Part shown: positions 35,629 through 44,996 of the stretch, one piece after another | Layout of the letters: the number at the start of each line of letters is the position of its first letter | Numbering within the stretch: position 1 is the first letter of the stretch | Source: Ferruginibacter sp. | GTDB taxonomy: Bacteria > Bacteroidota > Bacteroidia > Chitinophagales > Chitinophagaceae | Direction of reading: 5' to 3' | DNA length: 64,000 bases | Assembly: GCA_019638575.1 (NCBI GenBank) | Contig: JAHBTN010000012.1 | Span: 52,574-116,573 of the forward strand | The notes under the pieces: model-generated | What the model was told of the DNA's origin: nothing | Databases searched by the model: none | What the model saw: the letters and a program-made list of their open reading frames with translations, nothing else | Translations under genes and position numbers: made by a program

Positions 35629-38223
35629 TTACAATTGAATGAATGTAAACTCCCACTTCACCGGGTTTTGCCAGTCTTTTCCTTTAAACCCGGCAATTGG
35701 TGCTTTAATTAAAACATTGTTCCAGCCTTTTTGTAAATAAATTTTTGTCGGACTACGGTACTCATAGCCTTCATCAATTAATGGAATTTCTGAATTGCCT
35801 TTTTGACTGGCATGTAGCCACTGAGGTGGTGCAATTAATTTACTGTTTACCCAAACAGTACTGCCCTTGCTATCCCATGCATCTTTGGGAGGTGAATCAG
35901 TAGCAGGCGAACGGGAAAGATTATTGAAGCCAATCCAAATTTTTTTTTCTCCTGCTTCATCAGCCCAGATTTTTGTGGTAGCATACCAGGTTGTATTTTC
36001 TTTAGCACTGTCAATAGCTCCTTTGATGAGTGGTGCCCACCAATGCCGCAGTACAATAGTGCCGCCGGTTACTTCTTTATACACAGGTTCTTTTAGTTCA
36101 GCAAAGGAATTTGTTTCAGGTGAAAACTTTTTATGAACATCCCCGCTATTTTCATAAGGGCCGTAGAGTTTCCAGGTCAATCCGGTTTGTTTTGTATATG
36201 GGAAAGGTTTATCGCTGAAATATTCTTTTTTAAAATCCAGCAGCCGGTTTTCAAAATCAAAAAATGCTTTTACATCACCATCACTTATGTTGGCAATCCA
36301 GCCTTGCTTGCCTCCGCCCCGCCAGCTTCTTTCGGCAAAGGTCAGTATGCAGGGATAAACAGGATTCATCCGCAATACATCTTCTTCTTTTGCCACTGCC
36401 CTGTCGTGCCACATGCAAATAGTGCCACCTAACAGAGATGCATCGCCTTTTTCTTTATCACCAATCCGGCGATTGAAAATAGTGGTTACTGCTTCCTGCG
36501 GATCCATGTGATTGAGGTATAAATGCCGGGAGTCAATAAACTGAACTTGATTGTCTGATGTGTGATGTGCATTGTCATCCATCCACAACTGACGAATCGT
36601 ACTGTTAGAAAAATTACCCCCCGGTTGCCAGCCAATTACTTTCTTACCCAAATTTTCAATGAATCTTGTTACTTCGGGAACAAAATTCTTATTAGTGAAC
36701 TTTACTTCATCAGCGCCAATGTGGATATAGGGCACATCATAGGTTTCGCAAATCTCTTTAAGAATATTTTTTACAATGAGCAGGCCGCTATCGCTTTGCA
36801 TATCGGTTTTCATGGCCCGTTTAAATGCAGCGCTGTGGCCGGGCATATCAATTTCGGGCACAAAGGTGATGTGCCGTTCTTTACAATAAGCTATCAATTC
36901 TTTTATTTCGGCTTCGGTATAGTACATGCCTTTGTTGCGCAACATGTGTTCGGGTGCGGTGAGTTGCGGATATTGTTTAATGGCGATGCGCCAGGCAATA
37001 TCTTCGGTAGCATGAAAATGAAAAATGTTGAGCTTTGCCGCAGCCATTGCATCAATTTGTTGTTTTAATAAAGGCAGACTCATATAATTGCGGCCTACAT
37101 CAATCATATAACCACGCCAGCTAAATGCAGGCCAGTCGGTTATTTCGCAAGCATCCACCCCGCTACCATCACGCATCAATTGTTTTAAGGTTTGTATGCC
37201 ATTAAATATTCCATGAGCCGTATTGGCTTTTATCTGAATATTAAATTCGGATACTGCTAATCGATAGGCTTCATCTTTATATTGTGGTGCATTAATATTT
37301 TCCAGGCTCAATTCAATCACCTGTTCATTTGATTTTGATTCCGAAGCAATTTCCATTTGCAAACCGAGCGTTTGCAAATACTGCTGTAATTGTTTTGCTT
37401 CGGCAAAGAGGCTTTTATCTTTTACAACAATCTTATTGCATTGATATAATGCAAAGACACCGGGCTTCCACTGCAATTGCTGCGGCAATGGTATGAGCGA
37501 AGGCTTTTGTTGCAATCCATATACCAGTGGGTAAATCATGTGTTTCCATTGCAGGTATGCATTTCCCATTAAATGCAAACCATCATTGGTAAATTCCTTT
37601 TTGAGTTTTCCCTTTTCATCGGCAAATGAACTAAACAAATCAACGTACTGAAAATGTTTTGCCGCAGCATTGGCTTTGAGCTGTGCATTGAGTTGTTGAA
37701 TTAGAGCAGTGTTTTTGGTATGGCCTTTAAATTTTTCAAAAGCATCGTTTACCGGCAAAATGCTTTGTACAAACAACTTTGTAGCCGGAGATTCCTGCTT
37801 TAGATAGTCAGAAATCAATAAAATATTTTTCAGCACACTGTCGGCACTGACTCCCCTGGCCAAATCGTTGGTTCCAATCAATAGAAATACTTTGGAGGGT
37901 TTTCTTTTTACCATTGCATCCAGGCGATGAAGTACACCGGCACTGATGTCGCCGCTGATGCCTTGATTGATGATTCTTTTATCATTAAACAATTGCGACC
38001 ATTCCGCACCATCGGTAATGCTGTTGCCCAGGAAAATAATTTCATTATTCCTTACCGGCATGCTTTTAAAAAAAGAAGCCCGCTGGTGATAGTAAGTCGG
38101 AAAAAGGGTATCGGATAAAACAGGGAGTTTAACCTGTGCATAAGTATTAACAGAAAATAATAATACAATTATGTAAAAGAGCCTTTTCAAAAACAATATC
38201 ACAAAAGAGGAATTCAAAATCAA
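35629..38223 (-). CDS. SGNH esterase - GH20 beta-N-acetylhexosaminidase fusion
   Basis: This 864-residue exported protein joins two enzymes. Residues about 40-235 are an SGNH/GDSL hydrolase: GNSITDG with nucleophile Ser68, oxyanion Gly near QGISGD, Asn in GTND (117-120) and the catalytic Asp214/His217 in NDGLH. Residues about 245-690 are GH20: an N-terminal GH20b domain, then FSWRGYMIDVGRNY, PEIDMPGH and the catalytic Asp505-Glu506 pair in HIGADEV. The C terminus (about 690-864) is a beta-sandwich, perhaps carbohydrate-binding. GH20 removes terminal GlcNAc or GalNAc. The SGNH part may remove acetyl esters, for example from sialic acids. It ends the glycan locus. Confidence 0.9.
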   Translation of the reverse strand: MILNSSFVILFLKRLFYIIVLLFSVNTYAQVKLPVLSDTLFPTYYHQRASFFKSMPVRNNEIIFLGNSITDGAEWSQLFNDKRIINQGISGDISAGVLHRLDAMVKRKPSKVFLLIGTNDLARGVSADSVLKNILLISDYLKQESPATKLFVQSILPVNDAFEKFKGHTKNTALIQQLNAQLKANAAAKHFQYVDLFSSFADEKGKLKKEFTNDGLHLMGNAYLQWKHMIYPLVYGLQQKPSLIPLPQQLQWKPGVFALYQCNKIVVKDKSLFAEAKQLQQYLQTLGLQMEIASESKSNEQVIELSLENINAPQYKDEAYRLAVSEFNIQIKANTAHGIFNGIQTLKQLMRDGSGVDACEITDWPAFSWRGYMIDVGRNYMSLPLLKQQIDAMAAAKLNIFHFHATEDIAWRIAIKQYPQLTAPEHMLRNKGMYYTEAEIKELIAYCKERHITFVPEIDMPGHSAAFKRAMKTDMQSDSGLLIVKNILKEICETYDVPYIHIGADEVKFTNKNFVPEVTRFIENLGKKVIGWQPGGNFSNSTIRQLWMDDNAHHTSDNQVQFIDSRHLYLNHMDPQEAVTTIFNRRIGDKEKGDASLLGGTICMWHDRAVAKEEDVLRMNPVYPCILTFAERSWRGGGKQGWIANISDGDVKAFFDFENRLLDFKKEYFSDKPFPYTKQTGLTWKLYGPYENSGDVHKKFSPETNSFAELKEPVYKEVTGGTIVLRHWWAPLIKGAIDSAKENTTWYATTKIWADEAGEKKIWIGFNNLSRSPATDSPPKDAWDSKGSTVWVNSKLIAPPQWLHASQKGNSEIPLIDEGYEYRSPTKIYLQKGWNNVLIKAPIAGFKGKDWQNPVKWEFTFIQL

Positions 38224-39747
38224 TTAATTTATTTTTTCATAAAAAATTTTCAACGCATCCTTATCTTCATATTTCTCAATTATCTTCTTTAATTGTTGCA
38301 TGAGTTTCTTTTGAACTCGTTTGTAATTTTTCGCTCCATACACATTATTCATTTCGTGTGGGTCTGCCTGTAAGTCGTACAATTCCCAACTGTTTACTCT
38401 TTTATAAAAACGAATGAGTTTGTAGTGCCCGGTACTGATGCCGAAATGCGGCGATACAGCATGCTCCCCATTTTCGTAATAATGATAGTACATGGCTTTA
38501 CGGCCTTTGTACTTTTTATTGAGTACCTGCGATAAAAAGGATTGCCCCTGCATATCATTAGGAATGGGAACACCGGCTGCCTGTAACAAAGTGGGACCAA
38601 TATCTACATTCATCACCATATTGCTGTCAATGCTGCCGGGGGCGATGCGACCGGGATAGCGCATCACCATGGGAGTGCGAAAAGATTCTTCGTACATAAA
38701 TCTTTTGTCAAACCATCCATGCTCACCCATATAAAAGCCCTGATCGCTCATGTAAATAACAATTGTATTCCGGGCAAGACCATGTTTATCCAGATAATCC
38801 AATGTGCGTCCAATATTACGATCAAGAGAAGCCGCAGTAGCCAGGTAATCTTTCATGTAGCGCTGATACTTCCACTCCGTAAGTGCATTACCACTCAGAT
38901 TTTGTTTTTTAAAATCTTTATAAATGGACTGATAATAGGAATCAAATTTTGCCCGTTGAGCCGGATTCATTCTTGTAATCGTGCCGATTTTAATTTCGCC
39001 TTCATACATTTTTAAATCATAATCCAGAATCATTGTTTTAGCAATGGTCATATCCTGTACGGCAGCAGCCTTTCGGTTATTATAAGTATCATAAAAATTT
39101 TCAGGTAGCAGAAATGTCTTATTATCAAATCTGCCTAAATCACAGGTATCGGGGAACCAGGTACGATGTGTGTTTTTGTGACCAATCACCAAACAAAACG
39201 GTTTGGTAGTATCTCGTTTATTTAGCCAGGCTTCAGCTTCATCTTCCACCACATTGGCTGCATAGCCCTCTACTCTTTTCTTACTGCTGTCCATCATAAT
39301 AAAATCGGGATTGTAATAACTGCCCTGTCCCGGAAAGATTTGCCAGTAGCTAAAACCCTGTGGAATGGTTTCTAAATGCCATTTGCCAATCCATGCTGTG
39401 AGATAACCGGCCTTTGTGAGCTCTTTAATGAATGAATTTTGTGCGCCGTTGAACCGTGAATTTTCATTGTCTTTAAAACCATTTTTGTGGCTGTACTTAC
39501 CCGTAAGTATCACAGCACGACTGGGACCACAAATAGAATTGGTAACATAAGCTTTATTAAACAGCACCCCTTCATTAGCAATACGGTCAATACCCGGTGT
39601 AGGCATCATGGTACTGCCATAAGCCCCAATGGTTTGATAGGCATGATCATCAGAAAGGATTAAGATGATATTGGGGCGTTGTTGTGCTTTTAAAGCAAAA
39701 CAGCCCATCATAAAGATTGAAGTAAAAAGTATCCGTTTAATCTTCAT
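38224..39747 (-). CDS. Cys-type sulfatase (N-acetylglucosamine-6-sulfatase-like)
   Basis: The 507-residue exported sulfatase has the modification motif CGPSR (Cys73 to Arg77). The Cys must be converted to formylglycine by a maturase before activity. Metal and sulfate ligands are in LILSDDHAYQTIG and YMSDQGFYMGEHGW. The overall sequence (TGKYSHKNGF, WFDKRFMYEESFRTPMVM) resembles S1_11-type N-acetylglucosamine-6-O-sulfatases, an inference from memory. I start at MKIKRILFTS (39747), which follows AAAGGAATGAAATTAAA. An upstream extension to 39816 would overlap the flavoprotein gene. It abuts the SGNH-GH20 gene and is probably cotranscribed with it. Confidence 0.9.
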   Translation of the reverse strand: MKIKRILFTSIFMMGCFALKAQQRPNIILILSDDHAYQTIGAYGSTMMPTPGIDRIANEGVLFNKAYVTNSICGPSRAVILTGKYSHKNGFKDNENSRFNGAQNSFIKELTKAGYLTAWIGKWHLETIPQGFSYWQIFPGQGSYYNPDFIMMDSSKKRVEGYAANVVEDEAEAWLNKRDTTKPFCLVIGHKNTHRTWFPDTCDLGRFDNKTFLLPENFYDTYNNRKAAAVQDMTIAKTMILDYDLKMYEGEIKIGTITRMNPAQRAKFDSYYQSIYKDFKKQNLSGNALTEWKYQRYMKDYLATAASLDRNIGRTLDYLDKHGLARNTIVIYMSDQGFYMGEHGWFDKRFMYEESFRTPMVMRYPGRIAPGSIDSNMVMNVDIGPTLLQAAGVPIPNDMQGQSFLSQVLNKKYKGRKAMYYHYYENGEHAVSPHFGISTGHYKLIRFYKRVNSWELYDLQADPHEMNNVYGAKNYKRVQKKLMQQLKKIIEKYEDKDALKIFYEKIN

Positions 39748-39796
39748 TTTAATTTCATTCCTTTTAAGCAATGTAAGAATAAATCTTTGGACTACC

Positions 39797-41080
39797 CTAC
39801 TCACAAAAAAAGGCATTCCATTTATTCAAAAACTTTTGATACGGATCGTATTTTTTTATCAGGGATTTGAAGTCGGAAAATTTTTCGTACTGTTTTTCCA
39901 GATAAGCTTTATCCCAGCTTGCATCCTTTCCCCAGTGCGGACGACCGCCGTTTTGCATGGCCCAGTTTTCAAAATGGCTTAGTTGCTGTTCCCAGTTTTC
40001 TTTACTATCCATATTGTACATGGAAAGCCAAATACTATCCCGCTTATATGCAGGACTCAGCCAGAAATCATCTGCCTTTGTAAAGCGTACTTCCTGTACA
40101 AAATTATAATAGCCGCCACTCTGCTGCAACAGGTTTTTGTATTCCTGCAACAAGCGTCGGGCATCTTTAGCATCAAAGGCCCATTCGGTTTCCCTATGCA
40201 CGGGAGGCAGTGGTGTAAGAAAGCCTACTACGCTTTTGCAAATGCGTTCATTAAATTTTCCACCTGCCTTTGTAAGAAAGCGATTAATGGCGGGAATAAA
40301 TTTTTTGCGGTTGAGTTTACCCACCCACACCAAAAAACGATACATCCAAACAGAGATTAAATCATCCTGCACAAAGCGCTTGAAGTTGCTGTCATTTCTT
40401 TTGGCATCGGTGCGATTGTTTTTAAACAGAATTAGTTTTTGCGAAGGCGCCAGCCACCAGAATTTAAAATGATCGTAGCCGGAAATATATTGTTCTATAT
40501 TTTCTATCACTTCATCAAAACCTGCAGAATCGGTAATGGCATGCATTTGAAAACAGTTGACCACATTTAATGTAATGGTATGGATGATGCCGCAACTACC
40601 CATGCCCGTGAGCAGGGCATAAAATTCAGGATTGTCTTTTTCAAACAAATGATTTCGCCCAAGACCATCCAGCATTTCAAAACTATGCACCTGTGCAGCG
40701 AGGCATTGAAAATTTTTGCCCGTGCCATGTGTACCGGTGCATATGGCGCCTGCAAGGGTTTGCGCATGTATGGAGCCGAGGTTTGCCATGGCAAGGCCCT
40801 TTTGCTCTAATGCTGTAAGCAAATTTTTTAAGATGATGCCTGCCCTTGTTCTTACTTTTTTATTTTCAATATCAATTTCAAGTAGCTGATTGAGTTTTTC
40901 AAGCGATACCAATGTTTCATCGGTTACTATTCCCTGCGACCAGGAATGTTTAGAACCCATTGGCCTTAGTTTTGGATTGTCTATTATCAATTGCGCCAAT
41001 TCGTCAACAGTTGCAGGAGTTGCAATTTTTTTGGGTACAAAGCTCCAGGTACGGCCAAAATTTTGAATGGGTTTAGGCAT
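39797..41080 (-). CDS. FAD-linked oxidase of the D-arabinono-1,4-lactone oxidase type
   Basis: The 427-residue protein has no signal peptide, so it is probably cytoplasmic. The FAD-binding PCMH domain includes RPMGSKHSWSQG (about 39-50), whose His is the position of covalent FAD attachment in related aldonolactone oxidases, then GLAMANLGSIHAQTLAGAICTGTHGTG. The C-terminal substrate domain ends with the ALO-type GGRPHWGKD. Such enzymes oxidise aldonolactones or alditols with O2. Its location between two sulfatases on the same strand in a glycan locus is unusual. The gap to the downstream sulfatase start is 49 bases. Substrate is unknown. Confidence 0.85.
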   Translation of the reverse strand: MPKPIQNFGRTWSFVPKKIATPATVDELAQLIIDNPKLRPMGSKHSWSQGIVTDETLVSLEKLNQLLEIDIENKKVRTRAGIILKNLLTALEQKGLAMANLGSIHAQTLAGAICTGTHGTGKNFQCLAAQVHSFEMLDGLGRNHLFEKDNPEFYALLTGMGSCGIIHTITLNVVNCFQMHAITDSAGFDEVIENIEQYISGYDHFKFWWLAPSQKLILFKNNRTDAKRNDSNFKRFVQDDLISVWMYRFLVWVGKLNRKKFIPAINRFLTKAGGKFNERICKSVVGFLTPLPPVHRETEWAFDAKDARRLLQEYKNLLQQSGGYYNFVQEVRFTKADDFWLSPAYKRDSIWLSMYNMDSKENWEQQLSHFENWAMQNGGRPHWGKDASWDKAYLEKQYEKFSDFKSLIKKYDPYQKFLNKWNAFFCE

Positions 41081-41139
41081 TAGTCAAAAATAATTATTTA
41101 TCGGTTTCGGATTAGATTATTAAGTTGTGGCCATTGCTG

Positions 41140-41193
41140 ATAGTAGCACTGCAGTACAAGTGTGCGACGCAACGATGTTCAATAGTAGCACTG
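41140..41193. repeat. 12-bp direct repeats in the sulfatase-oxidase gap
   Basis: ATAGTAGCACTG occurs at 41140-41151 and again at 41182-41193, a period of 42 bases. GC-richer sequence (GTGTGCGACGCAACGATG) lies between the copies and stands out from the AT-rich surroundings. An 8-base inverted repeat, CATTGTTG (41350-41357) and CAACAATG (41393-41400), lies at the other end of the gap. The 334-base gap 41081-41414 may hold a decayed repeat element. Confidence 0.5.
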
Positions 41194-41243
41194 TCGCCGG
41201 GTCAAAAAAAAATCTTAACTAAATTTTGTTAGTTACAATTAAA

Positions 41244-41318
41244 TTAGTTTGCCCGCCTCATATCTTTCACACACCTAAACCCCTTATTCTCCAATCCTGT
41301 ATCCGGACTGCTTTTCAT
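41244..41318 (-). pseudogene. Short relic resembling the C terminus of an FGE/SUMF1-type protein
   Basis: On the minus strand, a 24-codon frame reads MKSSPDTGLENKGFRCVKD, followed by MRRAN and a stop. GFRCVKD is the typical end of formylglycine-generating-enzyme (SUMF1) domain proteins in this phylum. An in-frame stop TAA directly precedes the ATG, and nothing recognisable of the domain lies upstream, so only a relic could remain. Formylglycine-generating enzymes mature Cys-type sulfatases, and the relic lies between two of those. The short length keeps this tentative. Confidence 0.35.
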
Positions 41319-41414
41319 TTAGTGACTAACGAGAAGCCGTAGCTGCTGGCATTGTTGCAAAGAAAACCGAACAGAGGAAACACAACAATGGAAGAAGCGG
41401 CAAACTTCCCCATA

Positions 41415-42926
41415 TCAGGGTTTATTTTGTTTAATTTTTTCCAGCAGGGATGCCAATTCTTTTACCTTATCGGGATAAGAGCCTGACAGGTTTATGCTTT
41501 CATTTTTATCTTTTGCAAGATGATATAACTGCGTATGTGGGGCATTTCCTGTTTCAATATTGGTGAGCAGCGGGCCGGTATTGGCCGGGCCATTATTGGG
41601 TTCAATATATTTCCAGCCGTCTTTTATAATACTTAATGCACCGCCCTGTGTTACCAATTCGCTTCGGCCGGTGCTGGATTTACCCAGCAGTGCAGGTAAC
41701 ATATTTTTACTGTCGGTTGCCACGCTATCAGCCAATGGCACATGAAGCAGGGAAGCAAAGCTTGCCAGTAAATCCATTTGGCATATAAGGGCATCGGAAG
41801 TTTTTGAGTGAAGTTTGCCCGGCCAGTTCATAATAAAGGGAACACAAGTGCCGGCTTCAAGAGCGCTGTACTTGCCTCCACGAAAAGGCCCATTGGGTGT
41901 ATGCCCATTGAGTTCAGTAACGGCGCCATCCACATATCCATCATCCAATACAGGCCCGTTATCGCTGCTAAAAATGATGATGGTATTTTTTTCAATGCCT
42001 GTTGCTTTTACCTGCTTCATTATTTCTCCCACAGCCCAATCTAATTGTAAAATAGCATCGCCCCTGAAACCCAATCCGCTTTTACCTTTAAACATGGTGG
42101 AGGGCATACGAGGCACATGCGGTTCGGTAAGTGCATAAAAAAGAAAAAAGGGTTTGCTTTTGTTTACATCAATAAATGTTTTTGCTTTTTCCAAAAAGGT
42201 TAGGGGCATTTCTTCATCAGTCCAACGGGCTGTTTTGCCTCCGCTCATAAAACCAATTCGTCCAATGCCATTTACAATCGTATTGTTGTGCCCATGATTG
42301 GGCGATGCCTTCATTTTTAATAATTCGGGATGTTCAGCACCGGTAGGATCGTTCCCGATTTTTTTATGATAATCAACCTGTATTGGGTCGGTGGAATCTA
42401 AACCTACTACATGATGATTTTCTACAAACACCGATGGTACCCGGTCGGCTGTTGCCGGAAAAATAAATGAATAATCAAATCCTGTTTCATTGGGGCCGGG
42501 TTTTATTTCGCCATTCCAGTTTTTTTCAACTTGTTCACCCAAACCCAGATGCCACTTTCCTACAATAGCTGTTTGATAACCTGCTTGCTTAAAAACTTTA
42601 GGTAATGTTATTTTATTGGTGGGAACAATTAATGCTGCATCGCCTGGCAAAATATTGGTTCCGGTTCTGCGCCAGGGATATTGCCCTGTCATCAATGCAT
42701 AGCGGGACGGTGTGCAGGTAGCCGATGTAGAATGTGCATTGGTGAAACGAATGCCTTGCTTTGCTAGCTTGTCCAAATGCGGCGTATGTATTTTAGTGGC
42801 CCCATAGCAACTGAGATCGCCGTAACCGAGGTCGTCGGCATAGATAATAATTACATTGGGCTTTTGTGCAACACCCAATAAAGAAATACTAAAGAACAAT
42901 AAGAAAAGCAGTTTTCGCTTCATCAT
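41415..42926 (-). CDS. Cys-type sulfatase (arylsulfatase/galactose-sulfatase-like)
   Basis: The 503-residue exported protein (signal ends LLGVAQ) has the motif CTPSR (Cys71 to Arg75), preceded by IIYADDLGYGDLSCYG (metal-binding Asp pair), with AIVGKWHLG and IIFSSDNGPVLDDGY giving the remaining ligands. The segment TPSRYALMTGQYPWR and a downstream GTNILPGDAALIV are reminiscent of S1_20 sulfatases that act on 3-O-sulfated galactose of mucins, an inference that needs alignment. It lies 14 bases after the GH2 gene on the same strand, pointing to cotranscription. Confidence 0.9.
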   Translation of the reverse strand: MMKRKLLFLLFFSISLLGVAQKPNVIIIYADDLGYGDLSCYGATKIHTPHLDKLAKQGIRFTNAHSTSATCTPSRYALMTGQYPWRRTGTNILPGDAALIVPTNKITLPKVFKQAGYQTAIVGKWHLGLGEQVEKNWNGEIKPGPNETGFDYSFIFPATADRVPSVFVENHHVVGLDSTDPIQVDYHKKIGNDPTGAEHPELLKMKASPNHGHNNTIVNGIGRIGFMSGGKTARWTDEEMPLTFLEKAKTFIDVNKSKPFFLFYALTEPHVPRMPSTMFKGKSGLGFRGDAILQLDWAVGEIMKQVKATGIEKNTIIIFSSDNGPVLDDGYVDGAVTELNGHTPNGPFRGGKYSALEAGTCVPFIMNWPGKLHSKTSDALICQMDLLASFASLLHVPLADSVATDSKNMLPALLGKSSTGRSELVTQGGALSIIKDGWKYIEPNNGPANTGPLLTNIETGNAPHTQLYHLAKDKNESINLSGSYPDKVKELASLLEKIKQNKP

Positions 42927-42940
42927 TTTACTTGCATTAT

Positions 42941-44977
42941 TTATTCAAATATTTTCTGCGTTACCACATAACCTGCAGGTCTCATAACAGTAATTACCGC
43001 CTTACCCTTGTACATATCATCCACTTCAAAATTAATTCTTTCTCCCGGGTGAATGGTGGGCAAATCATAGCTCTTGCCTTGTAGATAATTTTCTTCTTTA
43101 TCGGATACGTATATTTTGTATCCACTCACAGTATGCTGTGGCAATCCAATGCTTCCAAAAATTAAAACATTTAGTTTCCCATTCTTCCATTTTCGTACCC
43201 CCTGTACTTCTACCGGCGAAGAAAGCTCCCTCAATACCTTCATGGATGGCTTGGGATTGCCATACATATCATAAATGCCGTGTATCCTTCTCCTGAATTT
43301 TGTAGTGTCGCTGGTGCCCGGATAATGAGTGCGGTAATCGGTAAGATCAAAATAAATGGCACCTTCCACATAAGGTTTGCTTTCGTAAATGCTCATGTGA
43401 TAAATCAGGTCCTCCACCCTTCTTTCATCGCCTCCTTTAAAATTGGGTTCGCACAAACCAAACTCCGAAATAAAAAAAGGTTTAGTGGGGTAACTCAAAT
43501 GCACGCTGTCTAAATAATAATTTATTTTCCCCGTTGGGATATCCCACCAACTGCCGCCATATTCATTCATCATCAGGTAATCGCCATCTGCCCCAGCATC
43601 GGGAATAAATTTTGGATTATTGTAAAATCCCTGCGTTAATGTATTGCTTACATAAGCTGTCATTCTGGATGGGTCTAATTCTCTTGAGCGTTTTAATAAA
43701 TCTGCAATCATGCGTTTCATATCTGCATCTCTTGCCCGCAACTCATTGCCCACTCCCCACGAAAAAATGCTGGGGTGATTATAAAAATTACTCACCATCC
43801 TTTCTAACTGTTTCATTGAAATGGAGCGAATAGTATCATTGGCCGGCGTTTCGTGCCCCCACAGCGGCACTTCCTGCTGAACAATAATTCCATTGCGGTC
43901 GCAGAAATCATAAAACAATTCATCCTGTTGAAAATGCTGCCGGCTGAAAATACAATTCACATCTTTCATCAGTTTGCCCATGGCTATAATAACAGAATCA
44001 GGTTCGGCAAATCCATAATCCGGGTTGCTGCCTGCTGTCCACTCCACCCCCATCAATTTAATATGTTCGCCATTTAAATACACTTTCCCGTCCTCCATCT
44101 TTATCTGCCTAAAACCAATATTGGTGGATATTTTATCTGTTTCATTTTTTCCATTCAGCACTGTTACATCAATTCGATACAGGTTTGGAAAATCAAAATG
44201 CCAGGGATTAACTTTTGTGAGCATGAATGTTGCAACTGCTTCATTGTTTTGCCAGGTAGGATTTACAGTAGCAGTATAAACAATATTATGTGTTGGTTGG
44301 TTTTCTTCGGTAACCTTTATGCTTAGCTGTATTTTTTGATTGGGGTTATCAAAACCAAGTTTGAGTATGCAATTACCGGAATTATCAACAAGGTTTAGCT
44401 TAGGCGCTGCATGCAAATATTTTGCAGATGGCCTGCCGCTCACTATCAACGCCACTTTACGGATGATGCCGCCATCATTGGGCCAGTCGAACGAACTGCC
44501 AAATGGCACTTTGTTTTTCCCATATTCATTATTGCAGGCAACTGTGATGATGTTTTCCTTACCATAATTAAGTTTCCCGTTAAGGTTTATAAAAAATTTA
44601 TTGTAGCCATCGCCGATGTTTGAATCAACCAATTTCCCATTAATATAAATTTGTGAAGTATGATTGATGGCGCCAAACTGAAGCACAACATTTTTATTTT
44701 TCCAACCGGCTGGTACAGTCATCTTTTTTTGATACCAGCCCCAGCCATAATGATTTTGATTTTCTGCTTCCACATTCCAGGTATGTGGAAGCGATACGGT
44801 ACGGGCATTGGGCAAAAGCTGTTGGTACCATTTTGCCGATAAGCCTTCGGCCTTTTTATCAACTGTAAATTGCCAGTCATTGTTCAATGCCATTGTATCT
44901 CTTTGGGCAAATAACGGGTTGCTTTTGATGAGCAGCATTACCATTATTATAATTCCGAACTTTGTAATTCTAATCAT
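42941..44977 (-). CDS. Glycoside hydrolase family 2 enzyme (beta-galactosidase-like)
   Basis: The 678-residue exported protein (signal ends NPLFAQ) has the GH2 order: jelly-roll sugar-binding domain (about 30-185, VSLPHTWN and YGWGWYQKKM), immunoglobulin-like domain (about 190-290), then a TIM barrel. Acid/base Glu412 is in SWGVGNELRARD and nucleophile Glu505 in FFISEFGLCE. GH2 includes beta-galactosidases, glucuronidases and mannosidases; the sequence does not decide among them, but the sialidase and sulfatase context favours beta-galactosidase. The C terminus is short compared with LacZ (about 1000 residues). It is separated from the upstream GH20 gene by an oppositely oriented DUF2945 gene. 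Confidence 0.88.
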   Translation of the reverse strand: MIRITKFGIIIMVMLLIKSNPLFAQRDTMALNNDWQFTVDKKAEGLSAKWYQQLLPNARTVSLPHTWNVEAENQNHYGWGWYQKKMTVPAGWKNKNVVLQFGAINHTSQIYINGKLVDSNIGDGYNKFFINLNGKLNYGKENIITVACNNEYGKNKVPFGSSFDWPNDGGIIRKVALIVSGRPSAKYLHAAPKLNLVDNSGNCILKLGFDNPNQKIQLSIKVTEENQPTHNIVYTATVNPTWQNNEAVATFMLTKVNPWHFDFPNLYRIDVTVLNGKNETDKISTNIGFRQIKMEDGKVYLNGEHIKLMGVEWTAGSNPDYGFAEPDSVIIAMGKLMKDVNCIFSRQHFQQDELFYDFCDRNGIIVQQEVPLWGHETPANDTIRSISMKQLERMVSNFYNHPSIFSWGVGNELRARDADMKRMIADLLKRSRELDPSRMTAYVSNTLTQGFYNNPKFIPDAGADGDYLMMNEYGGSWWDIPTGKINYYLDSVHLSYPTKPFFISEFGLCEPNFKGGDERRVEDLIYHMSIYESKPYVEGAIYFDLTDYRTHYPGTSDTTKFRRRIHGIYDMYGNPKPSMKVLRELSSPVEVQGVRKWKNGKLNVLIFGSIGLPQHTVSGYKIYVSDKEENYLQGKSYDLPTIHPGERINFEVDDMYKGKAVITVMRPAGYVVTQKIFE

Positions 44978-44996
44978 TCATCTTATATTTTAGAGT

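Noticed and set aside
36562-37068. 168-codon plus-strand frame inside the SGNH-GH20 gene
   Set aside because: It is the complement of a clearly coding GH20 barrel and has no recognisable domain.
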